A program made the translations under genes and the position numbers. A model generated the notes under the pieces. The model made no database searches. It was not told where the DNA came from and saw only the letters and a program-made list of their open reading frames with translations. Of a stretch of DNA of 64,000 nucleotides, positions 24,313 to 32,075 are shown piece by piece. Numbering within the stretch: position 1 is the stretch's first letter; each line of letters opens with the position of its first letter. Source of the DNA: Microcaldota archaeon (GTDB lineage: Archaea; Micrarchaeota; Micrarchaeia; Anstonellales; Anstonellaceae); NCBI GenBank assembly GCA_021814005.1, contig JAKAJC010000001.1:69379-133378 (forward strand). Reading direction: 5' to 3'.

Positions 24313-26961
24313 TTAGGCAATTATTTTTCCTCTTGCCAGTGCGGCCGTGCCGCCCCCTTTCGCGCCTTTTGATTTGAGCAATTCAAGCGCATTTTCCGTT
24401 GAGCCGGCAGGCACCGAAACTACGAAGAATTTGTCGGTGTTGGAAAGAACGGCTACCAGGCCTGCTGCCGACAGTTCTGCCGCCGCAGTGTCCATTGTTT
24501 TTGGAGACCAGGCGAGATTGGAAAGCTCGACAATTGCGTTTTTGTGTTTTTTGTCTTTTTTCGCTTTTGCGATTTCTTCGGCGACCACCGCGCCTGCCAC
24601 CTGCTCGCTCATTTTCTCCAATTGCTTGCCTCTTTCCTTCCATTCGTCAAAGAAGCGTGAAACAGATGACGGCAGTTGGCCTTCAGGCACGCCCAGATTG
24701 GCGGCCATCTGCTTGATGAGCGCCTCGCGTTCCTGCATATAGCGCACGGCCGCAAGATAGCACTTGAATGTCACTCTTTCCACGCCGTCCTGCACAGCCT
24801 CGCGCTTTACAACCTTGAAGAGGCCGATGTCGCCTGTGCGGTCAACGTGGGTGCCGCCGCAGGCCTGATGGTCGAGGTCGGAGATGGAAATGATGCGCAA
24901 AGCAAGGCCCGGCACTGCGCCGCCCTGATAGATGCGGAATCCGAATTTCTGCTCGGCTTCGGTGCGCGAATAGACTTTTTTGTGAACTGCAAGATTTGAG
25001 AAAATGATTTGGTTGGCGCGGCGCTCGATTGCCTCGAGCTCCTCGTCGGTTATGCGCTTGTAGTGCGTCAGGTCAAGATGCGCCTTGAATTCGTCCTTGT
25101 GGGAGCCGCACTGCCAGATGTGCGGGCCCAGCACGTCGCGGGCGGCCGCATTGAGCACGTGCGCGCCGCTGTGGTGAGCCATGATTTGGCGGCGGCGGTC
25201 TGCATGAATTTCTCCGCGCACCATCATGCCCACGCGAAATTTGTCAGGCTCTGCAACGCGGTGCAAAATAACGCCCGCCTCTTTTTTCACTTCTGCAACC
25301 GGCTGGCCTGCAAGTGTGCCTGAATCTGACACTTGGCCGCCGGATTCTGCGTAAAATGCTGTGCGGTCCAGCACCACCCAGCCCTCGCGCACTGCCAGCA
25401 CTTTTGCGTCAAAGGCGAAAAGGTTGTCATAGAAGAGCGCTTCTGTTTTGGGAAGGCCGTGCACGTCAATCGATGCTTTTGGCGGGGCCTCCTCGTCCTC
25501 GTGCCGCACTTTTGAGTAGAAGTCGGCCGGCACGCTGAGGGCAAACTTGTGCTCGCGGGCAGTCTGCTCCACCATTTCGGGCGGAATGCCGTCCGAGACA
25601 TAGAGCGTAATCAGCTCTTCGGTTGTGATTTGCCGCTTTGTTGCCGCGGCTTTGCTTACAAGAGTGGCCACTTTGCCTTTCGCCTTCACCTGCGTTGCAC
25701 GGTATTTCACCAATTCCTCGGCCACAACATCGGAGGCGGTTTGCACGCCTTCGGACAAATGCGGGAAAAGGGGCTTGAGATGGTGCGCATGGCCTTCGAG
25801 AATGGAGGCCCAGTCAAGGTCCCAACCATATTCGTCTGAAAATCCGAACGCTCTGCGCAAAACAAGGCGCAGGTTGTAGCCGCCGCCAGAATTGGAGGGC
25901 AATTGGCCGTCTGTGATTGTGAAAAGGTTTGTGGAAAGATGGTCGGCGCATGCATAGAGGGCGAATTGTTTTTGAAGAGTTGAGAAGAACTCTTTTTTGT
26001 CCACGCCAAGCTTTTTGGCAATGGCTTCCTCTTCGGCCTGCACTGTGCGCCCCTCTTCGGCATCAAGGGCGCCGGAAAGTTTTGCATATTGCTCAAACAA
26101 TTTCTCGTCAACGCGAACGCCGGTTTTTGCTTTCATTTTTGTGATAACATCTCCGAACACAAGTTCGTATGATGTGGGCGTGCCGTGCCCAATCCAGCAC
26201 AAACGGGCGAGGCCCGCGCCCATGTCGATTACTTTTGTGTTAAGCTCGCGCGAGCCGCCGCCGGGCAGCACTTCGTATTGCATAAACACGCAGTTGCCCA
26301 ATTCTATTCCGCGGCAGAAATATTCCATTGAAGGGCCGAAGTTGCCGCCGCCCACCCACACGTCCTCGCGGAATGTGAATTCCTCCTCAGGCAGGCCCAA
26401 GGCGCGCAAATAGGCGATGTCGTGTAGGATGGCTTCGTTTTTCCAATAGAATGTGCCGGTCTTGGGAGTGTTGAATCCCAATTGGCCCACCATAACGAAA
26501 TTGGTGTAATGCCTTCCCGTCACTCCAACATTTGTCAAATCTCCAAAGCGGATGCAGGGCTGGGGAATGATTACCGGGTTTGCGGGCGGCTCCTGCTCTC
26601 CAGACACAACATAGGGCTGAAAGTCGTTGATTGAGGCGATTGTGAAGTATAAATCATCGCGCCAGCGGGCCACGGTTGGGTAGGGCTTGAGAGAAGTGTG
26701 GCCCGAGTGGGTGAAATAGTGCTCGATTTCCTTCCATGTGTCGGCATAGGTGAGCTTTTTTGAGCTGCCCGGATTTCCGATAAACTGGTAGCCGATGCAG
26801 GACGAATCCCCGCACCTGTCTCTTTGTGATTGTGCCCAGAAATGGGTGTTGCAGGAGGCGCATTTCTGCCTCGAATATCCGCGCTCGCGCAGGACGGGCA
26901 AATCATAGTGTTTCTGCCAGTCGGCCGCGAATTGGGCGCGAAGCTGCTGCTTGTCGACCAT
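24313..26961 (-). CDS. alaS: Alanyl-tRNA synthetase, archaeal type
   Basis: Charges tRNA-Ala and edits mischarged Ser/Gly. 882 aa. N-terminal archaeal extension with a Cys pair (QKCASCNTHFW), class II catalytic core, editing domain with HHSGAHVLNAA and CGGTHV zinc/active-site motifs (about residues 595 and 695), and a C-terminal oligomerisation domain. The ATG of MVDKQQL follows a TATA-like TTTTAAAC by about 25 nt; 82 further in-frame codons upstream cross the tRNA-Val region and are not coding. The G3-U70 tRNA-Ala it reads is at 5066. Confidence 0.97.
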   Translation of the reverse strand: MVDKQQLRAQFAADWQKHYDLPVLRERGYSRQKCASCNTHFWAQSQRDRCGDSSCIGYQFIGNPGSSKKLTYADTWKEIEHYFTHSGHTSLKPYPTVARWRDDLYFTIASINDFQPYVVSGEQEPPANPVIIPQPCIRFGDLTNVGVTGRHYTNFVMVGQLGFNTPKTGTFYWKNEAILHDIAYLRALGLPEEEFTFREDVWVGGGNFGPSMEYFCRGIELGNCVFMQYEVLPGGGSRELNTKVIDMGAGLARLCWIGHGTPTSYELVFGDVITKMKAKTGVRVDEKLFEQYAKLSGALDAEEGRTVQAEEEAIAKKLGVDKKEFFSTLQKQFALYACADHLSTNLFTITDGQLPSNSGGGYNLRLVLRRAFGFSDEYGWDLDWASILEGHAHHLKPLFPHLSEGVQTASDVVAEELVKYRATQVKAKGKVATLVSKAAATKRQITTEELITLYVSDGIPPEMVEQTAREHKFALSVPADFYSKVRHEDEEAPPKASIDVHGLPKTEALFYDNLFAFDAKVLAVREGWVVLDRTAFYAESGGQVSDSGTLAGQPVAEVKKEAGVILHRVAEPDKFRVGMMVRGEIHADRRRQIMAHHSGAHVLNAAARDVLGPHIWQCGSHKDEFKAHLDLTHYKRITDEELEAIERRANQIIFSNLAVHKKVYSRTEAEQKFGFRIYQGGAVPGLALRIISISDLDHQACGGTHVDRTGDIGLFKVVKREAVQDGVERVTFKCYLAAVRYMQEREALIKQMAANLGVPEGQLPSSVSRFFDEWKERGKQLEKMSEQVAGAVVAEEIAKAKKDKKHKNAIVELSNLAWSPKTMDTAAAELSAAGLVAVLSNTDKFFVVSVPAGSTENALELLKSKGAKGGGTAALARGKIIA

Positions 26962-27040
26962 GGCTGAGCATGGAGAAGGGAAGTTTAAAAGCCTAAAGCG
27001 GGAAACTGGAAGTGACAAACCCGCATAAAACATCATGAAT

Positions 27041-27058
27041 TGGATCCGTGGTGGATGG
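27041..27058 (+). repeat. Duplicated 5' fragment of tRNA-Val
   Basis: TGGATCCGTGGTGGATGG repeats the start of tRNA-Val (27122-27140, TGGATCCGTGGTGGAATGG) with one base missing. Between the copies lies 66 nt with a hairpin: TTTTTGCC (27060-27067), loop TCACA, GGCAAAAA (27073-27080). A TATA-like GCATAAAAC lies about 20 nt upstream of this fragment, while none is seen before the real tRNA. Confidence 0.75.
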
Positions 27059-27122
27059 CTTTTTGCCTCACAGGCAAAAACCCCGGAAAACCGCGGAACA
27101 GTCGTGCGTGCGAATGAAATAT

Positions 27123-27195
27123 GGATCCGTGGTGGAATGGTTAACACGCCGCTCTCACACAGCGGAGACTCGCGGTTCGATCCCGCGCGGATCCA
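27123..27195 (+). tRNA. tRNA-Val (CAC)
   Basis: A 73-nt cloverleaf. Acceptor GGATCCG/CGGATCC with A73, anticodon stem CCGCT/AGCGG, loop CTCACAC, anticodon CAC (reads GUG). T arm CGCGG-TTCGATC-CCGCG. tRNA-Glu follows after 4 nt, so both are likely cut from one precursor. Confidence 0.93.
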
Positions 27196-27199
27196 TTGG

Positions 27200-27274
27200 G
27201 CTCCCATAGTCTAGCCCGGTCAAGGACAGTGGATTCTCAATCCATTAACACGGGTTCAAATCCCGTTGGGAGCA
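27200..27274 (+). tRNA. tRNA-Glu (CTC)
   Basis: A 75-nt cloverleaf. Acceptor GCTCCCA/TGGGAGC with A73, anticodon loop TTCTCAA with anticodon CTC (reads GAG), T arm ACGGG-TTCAAAT-CCCGT. It follows tRNA-Val by 4 nt. Confidence 0.95.
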
Positions 27275-27366
27275 CATCAGAATTTTTAGGCGGTTACCGT
27301 TTGGAAATGAGCTTCTTTTAAGTAAGCGAAGTGCAACAGATGCATAGAGCATCGAAAGGTGAGACT

Positions 27367-27966
27367 ATGGACTTCATGCAGATTGTGAAAGCGCGCTATG
27401 CGACCAAGAAATTCGACGGCAAAAAGGTGCCGCAGGAGAAAATAGCCGAGCTGGAGGAAATGATTCGCTTCTCGGCCTCTTCTTTCGGCCTGCAGACCTA
27501 CCGCATCAAGGTAATCACAGATGCGGCCACAAAAGAAAAACTTCTGCCAGCCACATGGAACCAGCCGCAGATAACGAGCTGCTCGCACCTCTTTGTTTTC
27601 TGCGCAGACACCGATTTGGAAGGCAGGGCAAAACTTTTGTATGATGCAATGAGCTCGGCCGGAGTGCCGGCCCAAAACGTGGAAGGATTCACCAAAATGC
27701 TGGACGGCTTTATCACCAACCTGCCTGTCGAGCAGCGCCTGATTTGGGCCCAGAAGCAGGCATATCTCGCCATGGGCAATGCGCTCAACGGCGCCAAAGC
27801 GCTGGGATTGGACTCCTGCCCCATGGAAGGGTTTGACGCGGTCGCTTATGCAAAAATACTCGGCCTGCCCGCGCATCTTGTGCCGACGGTGCTGGTGCCG
27901 GTCGGATATGCGGATGACACGCCGAGGGCCAAGGTGCGGCTGAACAAGAGCGATTTGTTCTTCTAA
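27367..27966 (+). CDS. Nitroreductase-family FMN oxidoreductase
   Basis: 199 aa. Flavin enzymes of this family reduce nitro compounds, quinones or flavins with NAD(P)H. The start MDFMQIVKARYATKKFDG carries the R-X-S/T-X-R/K-FMN-phosphate motif (here RYATKKF); the SFGLQTYRI and NALNGAKALGLDSCPMEGFD segments, the latter with the conserved GLDSCPMEGFD turn, are the NfsB-type hallmarks. The ATG follows AAGGTGAG. Substrate unknown. It stands alone between tRNA-Glu and the ArsR-cbi operon. Confidence 0.9.
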   Translation: MDFMQIVKARYATKKFDGKKVPQEKIAELEEMIRFSASSFGLQTYRIKVITDAATKEKLLPATWNQPQITSCSHLFVFCADTDLEGRAKLLYDAMSSAGVPAQNVEGFTKMLDGFITNLPVEQRLIWAQKQAYLAMGNALNGAKALGLDSCPMEGFDAVAYAKILGLPAHLVPTVLVPVGYADDTPRAKVRLNKSDLFF

Positions 27967-28020
27967 GAATCAGTTCTGTTTTTTTTTGTTTCGCAGACAT
28001 AAGCGGCAGCCTTGCGCAGG

Positions 28021-28047
28021 TATATAAACATACAAGCATATGTTTAT
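28021..28047. promoter_or_regulatory. TATA box overlapped by an inverted-repeat operator (ArsR-cbi promoter)
   Basis: TATATAAAC (28021-28029) is the TATA box. ATAAACATA (28024-28032) and TATGTTTAT (28039-28047) are perfect complements with a 6-nt spacer, so a bound dimer would cover the TATA box and the start region. This is the typical layout of ArsR/SmtB repression and is placed 13 nt before the ArsR start. Confidence 0.75.
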
Positions 28048-28059
28048 TCGTTGATATTT

Positions 28060-28368
28060 ATGCCCAAGACGAAGAAGACACCCCCGCTGGGGCCCATGTC
28101 GGACGTGTTCAAGCAGCTTTCCGACCAGTCGCGCCTGGCCGTGCTGCACGCTCTGTGGGACGAGCCGCTGTTTGTGGGCCAAATCTGCGAAAGGACCGGA
28201 TTGAGCCAGCCGAACGTTTCCCATCATCTGGCGCAGCTGAAAGGGCTGGGGCTTGTCAAGGCCGAGAAGCAGGGTCAGAACGTGCTCTATTCGATTGCCG
28301 ACTCGCACGTTTTCTCGATAATAACAGAATGCGAGGAGCATGTCGAGCAAGGAGTAAGGCTGGATTAG
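28060..28368 (+). CDS. ArsR/SmtB-family metal-sensing repressor of the cbi operon
   Basis: 102 aa. The winged helix is clear: DVFKQLSDQSRLAVLHAL, recognition helix TGLSQPNVSHHLAQLK, wing VKAEKQGQNVLYSI. The last helix has D-S-H and, 11 residues after that His, another His (ADSHVF...CEEHVEQ), matching three of the four alpha-5 metal ligands of SmtB/CzrA/NmtR-type sensors; the fourth position is Gln. So it probably binds Ni, Co or Zn and releases the operator at 28024-28047. It is the first gene before cbiMNQO. The ATG at 28060 is preferred because the upstream frame covers the operator. Confidence 0.88.
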   Translation: MPKTKKTPPLGPMSDVFKQLSDQSRLAVLHALWDEPLFVGQICERTGLSQPNVSHHLAQLKGLGLVKAEKQGQNVLYSIADSHVFSIITECEEHVEQGVRLD

Positions 28369-28407
28369 AAAAAAGAAGGATGAAATGCGAATTTGTTGGT
28401 GTTTAGC

Positions 28408-29085
28408 ATGCACATTATGGAAGGATATTTGCCCGCATTCTGGTGCGTAGTCTGGTATCTGGCTTCGCTGCCGTTCGTGGCTTACGGCGCATGGCAGGTT
28501 TCCAAAATATTCCGCGAGCATCCGGAGCAGAAAATCATCATGGCAGTTTCGGGCGCGTTCATATTCGTGCTCTCCTCGCTCAAGCTGCCCTCTGTGTTCG
28601 GCTCCTCAAGCCACCCCACAGGCACCGGCCTCTCGGCCATGCTGTTCGGATTTTCAGTCACGTCGGTGCTGGCCACCATAGTGCTTGTATTTCAGGCATT
28701 GCTTCTGGTGCACGGCGGAATCACCACGCTTGGGGCAGACGTGTTCTCGATGGGCATAGTCGGCCCGTTTGTCGGTTATTATATATTCAAATTGCTGCGC
28801 AAATTCGGCATTGCGTTGCCGCTGACCGCGTTTGTGGCGGCAGTGCTGGCAGACTGGGCCACTTATCTGACCACTTCGCTGCAGTTGGCGCTGGCAGTGC
28901 CGGGAGGCAATGTTGAGACGCTGTTCATCTACTTCGGCGGCATTTTCGCGCTTACGCAGATACCGATTGCGATAGGCGAGGGCATCTTGATTTGGATGTT
29001 TTTCGACTTTTTGCTCAAAAGCAGGCCAAAGCTGCTCAAGCAGCTTTTGGGAGAAAAACAAAATAGCACAGAGGCGAGTGCATGA
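28408..29085 (+). CDS. cbiM: ECF transporter substrate-binding component CbiM (Co/Ni)
   Basis: 225 aa. The ATG at 28408 gives the N-terminus MHIMEGYLP, which defines CbiM: the free amine of Met1, His2 and a later His (His69 in SHPTGTG) form the square-planar metal site. This decides the start over an in-frame codon five residues earlier. About six or seven membrane helices. CbiM captures cobalt or nickel; the sequence does not say which. Overlaps cbiN by 4 nt (ATGA). Confidence 0.96.
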   Translation: MHIMEGYLPAFWCVVWYLASLPFVAYGAWQVSKIFREHPEQKIIMAVSGAFIFVLSSLKLPSVFGSSSHPTGTGLSAMLFGFSVTSVLATIVLVFQALLLVHGGITTLGADVFSMGIVGPFVGYYIFKLLRKFGIALPLTAFVAAVLADWATYLTTSLQLALAVPGGNVETLFIYFGGIFALTQIPIAIGEGILIWMFFDFLLKSRPKLLKQLLGEKQNSTEASA

Positions 29086-29390
29086 AAGACAGATACAAAT
29101 ACGCACTGGCTATTCTGCTCATGGTGGCAATATTCGCCATTCCGTTTATCGTCAACCCGACCGCCAAATTCGGCGGAAGCGATGATGCGGGCGCAAAGGC
29201 CGTGCTTCAAACAAATCCGAATTACCAGCCATGGGTTCAGCCGCTGTGGAAGCCGCCGCCCGAAACAGAATCCATGCTGTTTGCCCTGCAGGCGGCCCTC
29301 GGGGCGCTTATCATAGGTTATTTCATCGGGCATGAAAGGGCGAGACAGGAATTCTTGAAGAAAATGCCAAAAGACGGGCGCGGGGACTGA
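29082..29390 (+). CDS. cbiN: Cobalt/nickel transport protein CbiN
   Basis: 102 aa with two membrane helices (about residues 7-24 and 66-84) and a short outside loop containing FGGSDDAG and W-Q-P-L-W-K-P-P-P. CbiN binds CbiM transiently and helps load metal. The start overlaps the cbiM stop and cbiQ begins 5 nt later, so the proteins are translationally coupled. Confidence 0.92.
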   Translation: MKDRYKYALAILLMVAIFAIPFIVNPTAKFGGSDDAGAKAVLQTNPNYQPWVQPLWKPPPETESMLFALQAALGALIIGYFIGHERARQEFLKKMPKDGRGD

Positions 29391-29395
29391 AGTAC

Positions 29396-30175
29396 ATGTT
29401 TGCAATAGATGAAATGGCATACAAGAGCCCCCTGCGCGCCTGGCCGCCGGTGGGCAAGCTCCTTCTCGCGCTGGCCCTTCTGCTCGGCTCCCTGCTCTCC
29501 CCGACTCCGGTTGTGCCCCTCATTGTGCTGTTAATCGGCCTTGTGCTGCTTTATCGCTCCTGCCATCTGCGGCTTCCCAACATCATGGCGCTGGCCTGCA
29601 TGGAGACCATGCTTACTCTTGTGATAACAGTTGCAATCATTGCAGTTCTCCTGCCCGGCGAAATGATTTGGCGGGCGAATATAGCAAATATTTCTATTCA
29701 TGTGTCACGCGAGGGTGCGAATCTCGCATTTTTGCTGCTGATGCGCACAATGGCCGGATTTGTGGTGCTTCTCTTCTTTGCCACTTCCACGCCCATTCCC
29801 CATCTCTTTCTGGCCATGAGGCAGGTCGGCCTGCCCGCATTTCTGGCAGAGCTGGTGGTGCTTGTCTACCGCTATTCATTCATGCTTTTGGAGCAGATGC
29901 AGCAGATGGCCACTGCGGCCGACTGCCGCCTTGGATTTAGAGGAGCGCGGCAAAGCATGCGCACCATGGGGCATCTGGCGGCAAACCTTTTCGGCCGCTC
30001 GATGGATTTTGCCGAGCGGGCGCAGTCCGCGCTTATGTGCAGAAATTTCAGGGGCCAATTCATGCCTTTCAGGCAGCCGGCCAGATTGACATGGCTGTGG
30101 ATTGCGGGGCCGGTCGTTGTATTGGCTCTTCTGGTGCTTGCCGGGCACCAGTTTCAACATTTGCTGGTGATTTAG
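29396..30175 (+). CDS. cbiQ: ECF transporter transmembrane protein CbiQ (T component)
   Basis: 259 aa with five or six helices. The cytoplasmic coupling region has the two Ala-Arg-Gly-type motifs (here CRLGFRGARQSMRT and ERAQSALMCRNFRG) that dock to the ATPase. Begins 5 nt after cbiN; its stop TAG abuts the cbiO ATG. Confidence 0.93.
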   Translation: MFAIDEMAYKSPLRAWPPVGKLLLALALLLGSLLSPTPVVPLIVLLIGLVLLYRSCHLRLPNIMALACMETMLTLVITVAIIAVLLPGEMIWRANIANISIHVSREGANLAFLLLMRTMAGFVVLLFFATSTPIPHLFLAMRQVGLPAFLAELVVLVYRYSFMLLEQMQQMATAADCRLGFRGARQSMRTMGHLAANLFGRSMDFAERAQSALMCRNFRGQFMPFRQPARLTWLWIAGPVVVLALLVLAGHQFQHLLVI

Positions 30176-31348
30176 ATGGAAGAAAAAACAAATCCTGTTG
30201 TCTCGAAAACCAATCCGATTCTCTCAACCCGCGGCCTGTGGTTTTCCTATGGCGAGGGCAAAGCTGCTCTCTCCAATGTCACGCTCGACATACCTAAGGG
30301 GAAGAAAATAGTTTTTCTGGGCCCCAACGGCTCTGGAAAGAGCACATTGTTTTTGCATTTCAACGGAGTGCACAGGCCGGACAAGGGCGAAGTGCTTTTT
30401 GACGGACAGGCTGTAAAATATGACGCCAAGAGTCTGGCGCGCCTGCGCTCGGACGTGTCGCTTGTGTTCCAGAATCCGGACGACCAGATATTTTCCGCCA
30501 CTGTTGAGGAGGACGTGGCATTCGGCCCGCTCAACTCTGGAGTGGAGAGGGCGGAAATAGAAAAAAGGGTGGATGAGGCCCTGCACATGGTGGGCTTGGA
30601 GGAATTGGCAGAGCGGCCAACGCAGCAGCTTTCGTTTGGACAGCGCAAGCGCGTGGCATTGGCCGGCGCGCTGGCCATGAAGCCCAAAGTGCTTGTAATG
30701 GACGAGCCCACCGCAGGGCTTGACCCGCAGATGGTGCACGAGCTTCTGGAAATGGCTGATGAGCTCAACCATGCGGGAGCGACGGTGGTGATTTCCACCC
30801 ACGATGTTGAAACCGCATATGAATGGGCTGACGAAGTGCGGGCAATTCATGAAGGCAAGATTGTGTTCAGCGGCGCGCCCGAAGAATTTTTCGAGCGCGA
30901 GGACATGCTGCTGCACGAAATGGGGCTCACGCCGCCTTTGGTGCTCTCGCTCAATCATTCGCTGCACGGATTGGCCGGCACGCCGCTCAAGCCCTATCCG
31001 CGCACTCTGGCCGAAGCAACGCACAAGGCATTTCCCAAAGAGGGGCGCAAGACAGGCAGGCTCATTGTGAGATGCGTTGACATTACAAAAGAGATGATTG
31101 CGCCGGCGGCGCACGAGCGCTCGGGAATTTATGGCGCAGCCGCGCGGCGCATGGCGCAGGACGGCAAACTGAACGTGCATTACCGGTTCCACGCGCTGGA
31201 AAGCGGGCTGATGGAGGCTGCGTCTGGGCGGGATTTTGTTTTGTACACAGATTCTTCGCTCTGCAATCTGGCGGAAGAGAAGGCGAAAAGGCTGGAAAGA
31301 AATTCTGGTGTAAAGGTGCCGATTGAGCATACGCACGGGCAGAATTAA
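30176..31348 (+). CDS. cbiO: ECF transporter ATPase CbiO with a C-terminal extension
   Basis: 390 aa. Drives metal uptake: Walker A GPNGSGKST (about residues 49-57), Q-loop QNPDDQIFSATVEEDVAFGP typical of ECF ATPases, signature LSFGQRKR, Walker B LVMDEPTAGLDPQ and the H-loop STHD. The ECF ATPase core ends near residue 285. The last 100 residues (GRLIVRCVDITKEMIA, ERSGIYGAAARRMAQDG, LYTDSSLCNLAEEKAKRL) are an extra alpha/beta domain not needed for the ABC core and possibly regulatory. It ends with HTHGQN, which could bind metal. Confidence 0.94.
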   Translation: MEEKTNPVVSKTNPILSTRGLWFSYGEGKAALSNVTLDIPKGKKIVFLGPNGSGKSTLFLHFNGVHRPDKGEVLFDGQAVKYDAKSLARLRSDVSLVFQNPDDQIFSATVEEDVAFGPLNSGVERAEIEKRVDEALHMVGLEELAERPTQQLSFGQRKRVALAGALAMKPKVLVMDEPTAGLDPQMVHELLEMADELNHAGATVVISTHDVETAYEWADEVRAIHEGKIVFSGAPEEFFEREDMLLHEMGLTPPLVLSLNHSLHGLAGTPLKPYPRTLAEATHKAFPKEGRKTGRLIVRCVDITKEMIAPAAHERSGIYGAAARRMAQDGKLNVHYRFHALESGLMEAASGRDFVLYTDSSLCNLAEEKAKRLERNSGVKVPIEHTHGQN

Positions 31349-31353
31349 ACCGG

Positions 31354-31362
31354 ATTTATAAA
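31354..31362 (+). promoter_or_regulatory. TATA box of the 31379 gene
   Basis: TTTATAAAC lies 17-25 nt before the ATG at 31379, so this gene has its own promoter and a leaderless start rather than being read from the cbi operon. Confidence 0.45.
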
Positions 31363-31378
31363 CTTGAAGATGCCATAA

Positions 31379-32050
31379 ATGCCCACAGACAGAGTGTGGG
31401 TTATGCGTTTGCTTGGATTTGCAGCCAAAAAAGCTTGTTCAGACACCCCGAAATCCGAGATTCCCCAGCCAAAGAAGCTTGGGTTCTATGAACGTGACAA
31501 TATCAGACTCCTTGACTGTGACATGCGCTCATTTTATCGGCTGGCCAAAAAATTCGAAAAGATTCCAGAGCCAAAACGAAACCCTGAAGACACCAAATGG
31601 ATTGTGGAGAGAGCTCAACAATTGCACTCCGACTACAAAAATGACCAGCGGGACGGCGCGCATGAAGAGATTATCGGCAACCGCTCGGATTTGGCCGAAC
31701 TTTATGACGAGAAGCGGGAGAAGATGGCCAAGAGCGTCGGGCACCACATGATTTTTTATGAAAGCGTTGCGGCAGTCGTCACTGCGGCAACAAAAGGAAA
31801 GGCCTGGGCATGGGCATTCGGAACCGCCACGGCCGCCAGCGTTGTAGAATTTATCATCCGCAACAGCTTCATTGTGGACAGAAAGCAGGATATGGCTGAA
31901 AACGGCTGGAGAAAAGTTGTGGAATATGCCGCAAAAAATCCTGCGGCGGAAGCTGCACAAACGCCGGCTGCTGAACAAAAAGTCATTTCGCCCAAGCATG
32001 AGAAAGAAAAAAGAACAATCAAGTTCGGCAAAACCGAATACGCGGATTAA
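31379..32050 (+). CDS. Hypothetical helical protein with a hydrophobic segment
   Basis: 223 aa; an ATG at 31403 would shorten it by eight. Mostly charged helices (KKFEKIPEPKRNPEDTKW, HSDYKNDQRDGAHEEIIG) and one hydrophobic, Ala-rich stretch (about residues 127-160: SVAAVVTAATKGKAWAWAFGTATAASVVEF) that may insert in or lie on the membrane. The tail is Lys-rich. Family not recognised. Convergent with aspS. Confidence 0.65.
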   Translation: MPTDRVWVMRLLGFAAKKACSDTPKSEIPQPKKLGFYERDNIRLLDCDMRSFYRLAKKFEKIPEPKRNPEDTKWIVERAQQLHSDYKNDQRDGAHEEIIGNRSDLAELYDEKREKMAKSVGHHMIFYESVAAVVTAATKGKAWAWAFGTATAASVVEFIIRNSFIVDRKQDMAENGWRKVVEYAAKNPAAEAAQTPAAEQKVISPKHEKEKRTIKFGKTEYAD

Positions 32051-32075
32051 ATTAAGGCGCCAGTCTTTTTCCGGC

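Noticed and set aside
27041-27060. Second tRNA-Val gene
   Set aside because: Only about 18 nt of the 5' end are present; no further tRNA structure follows.
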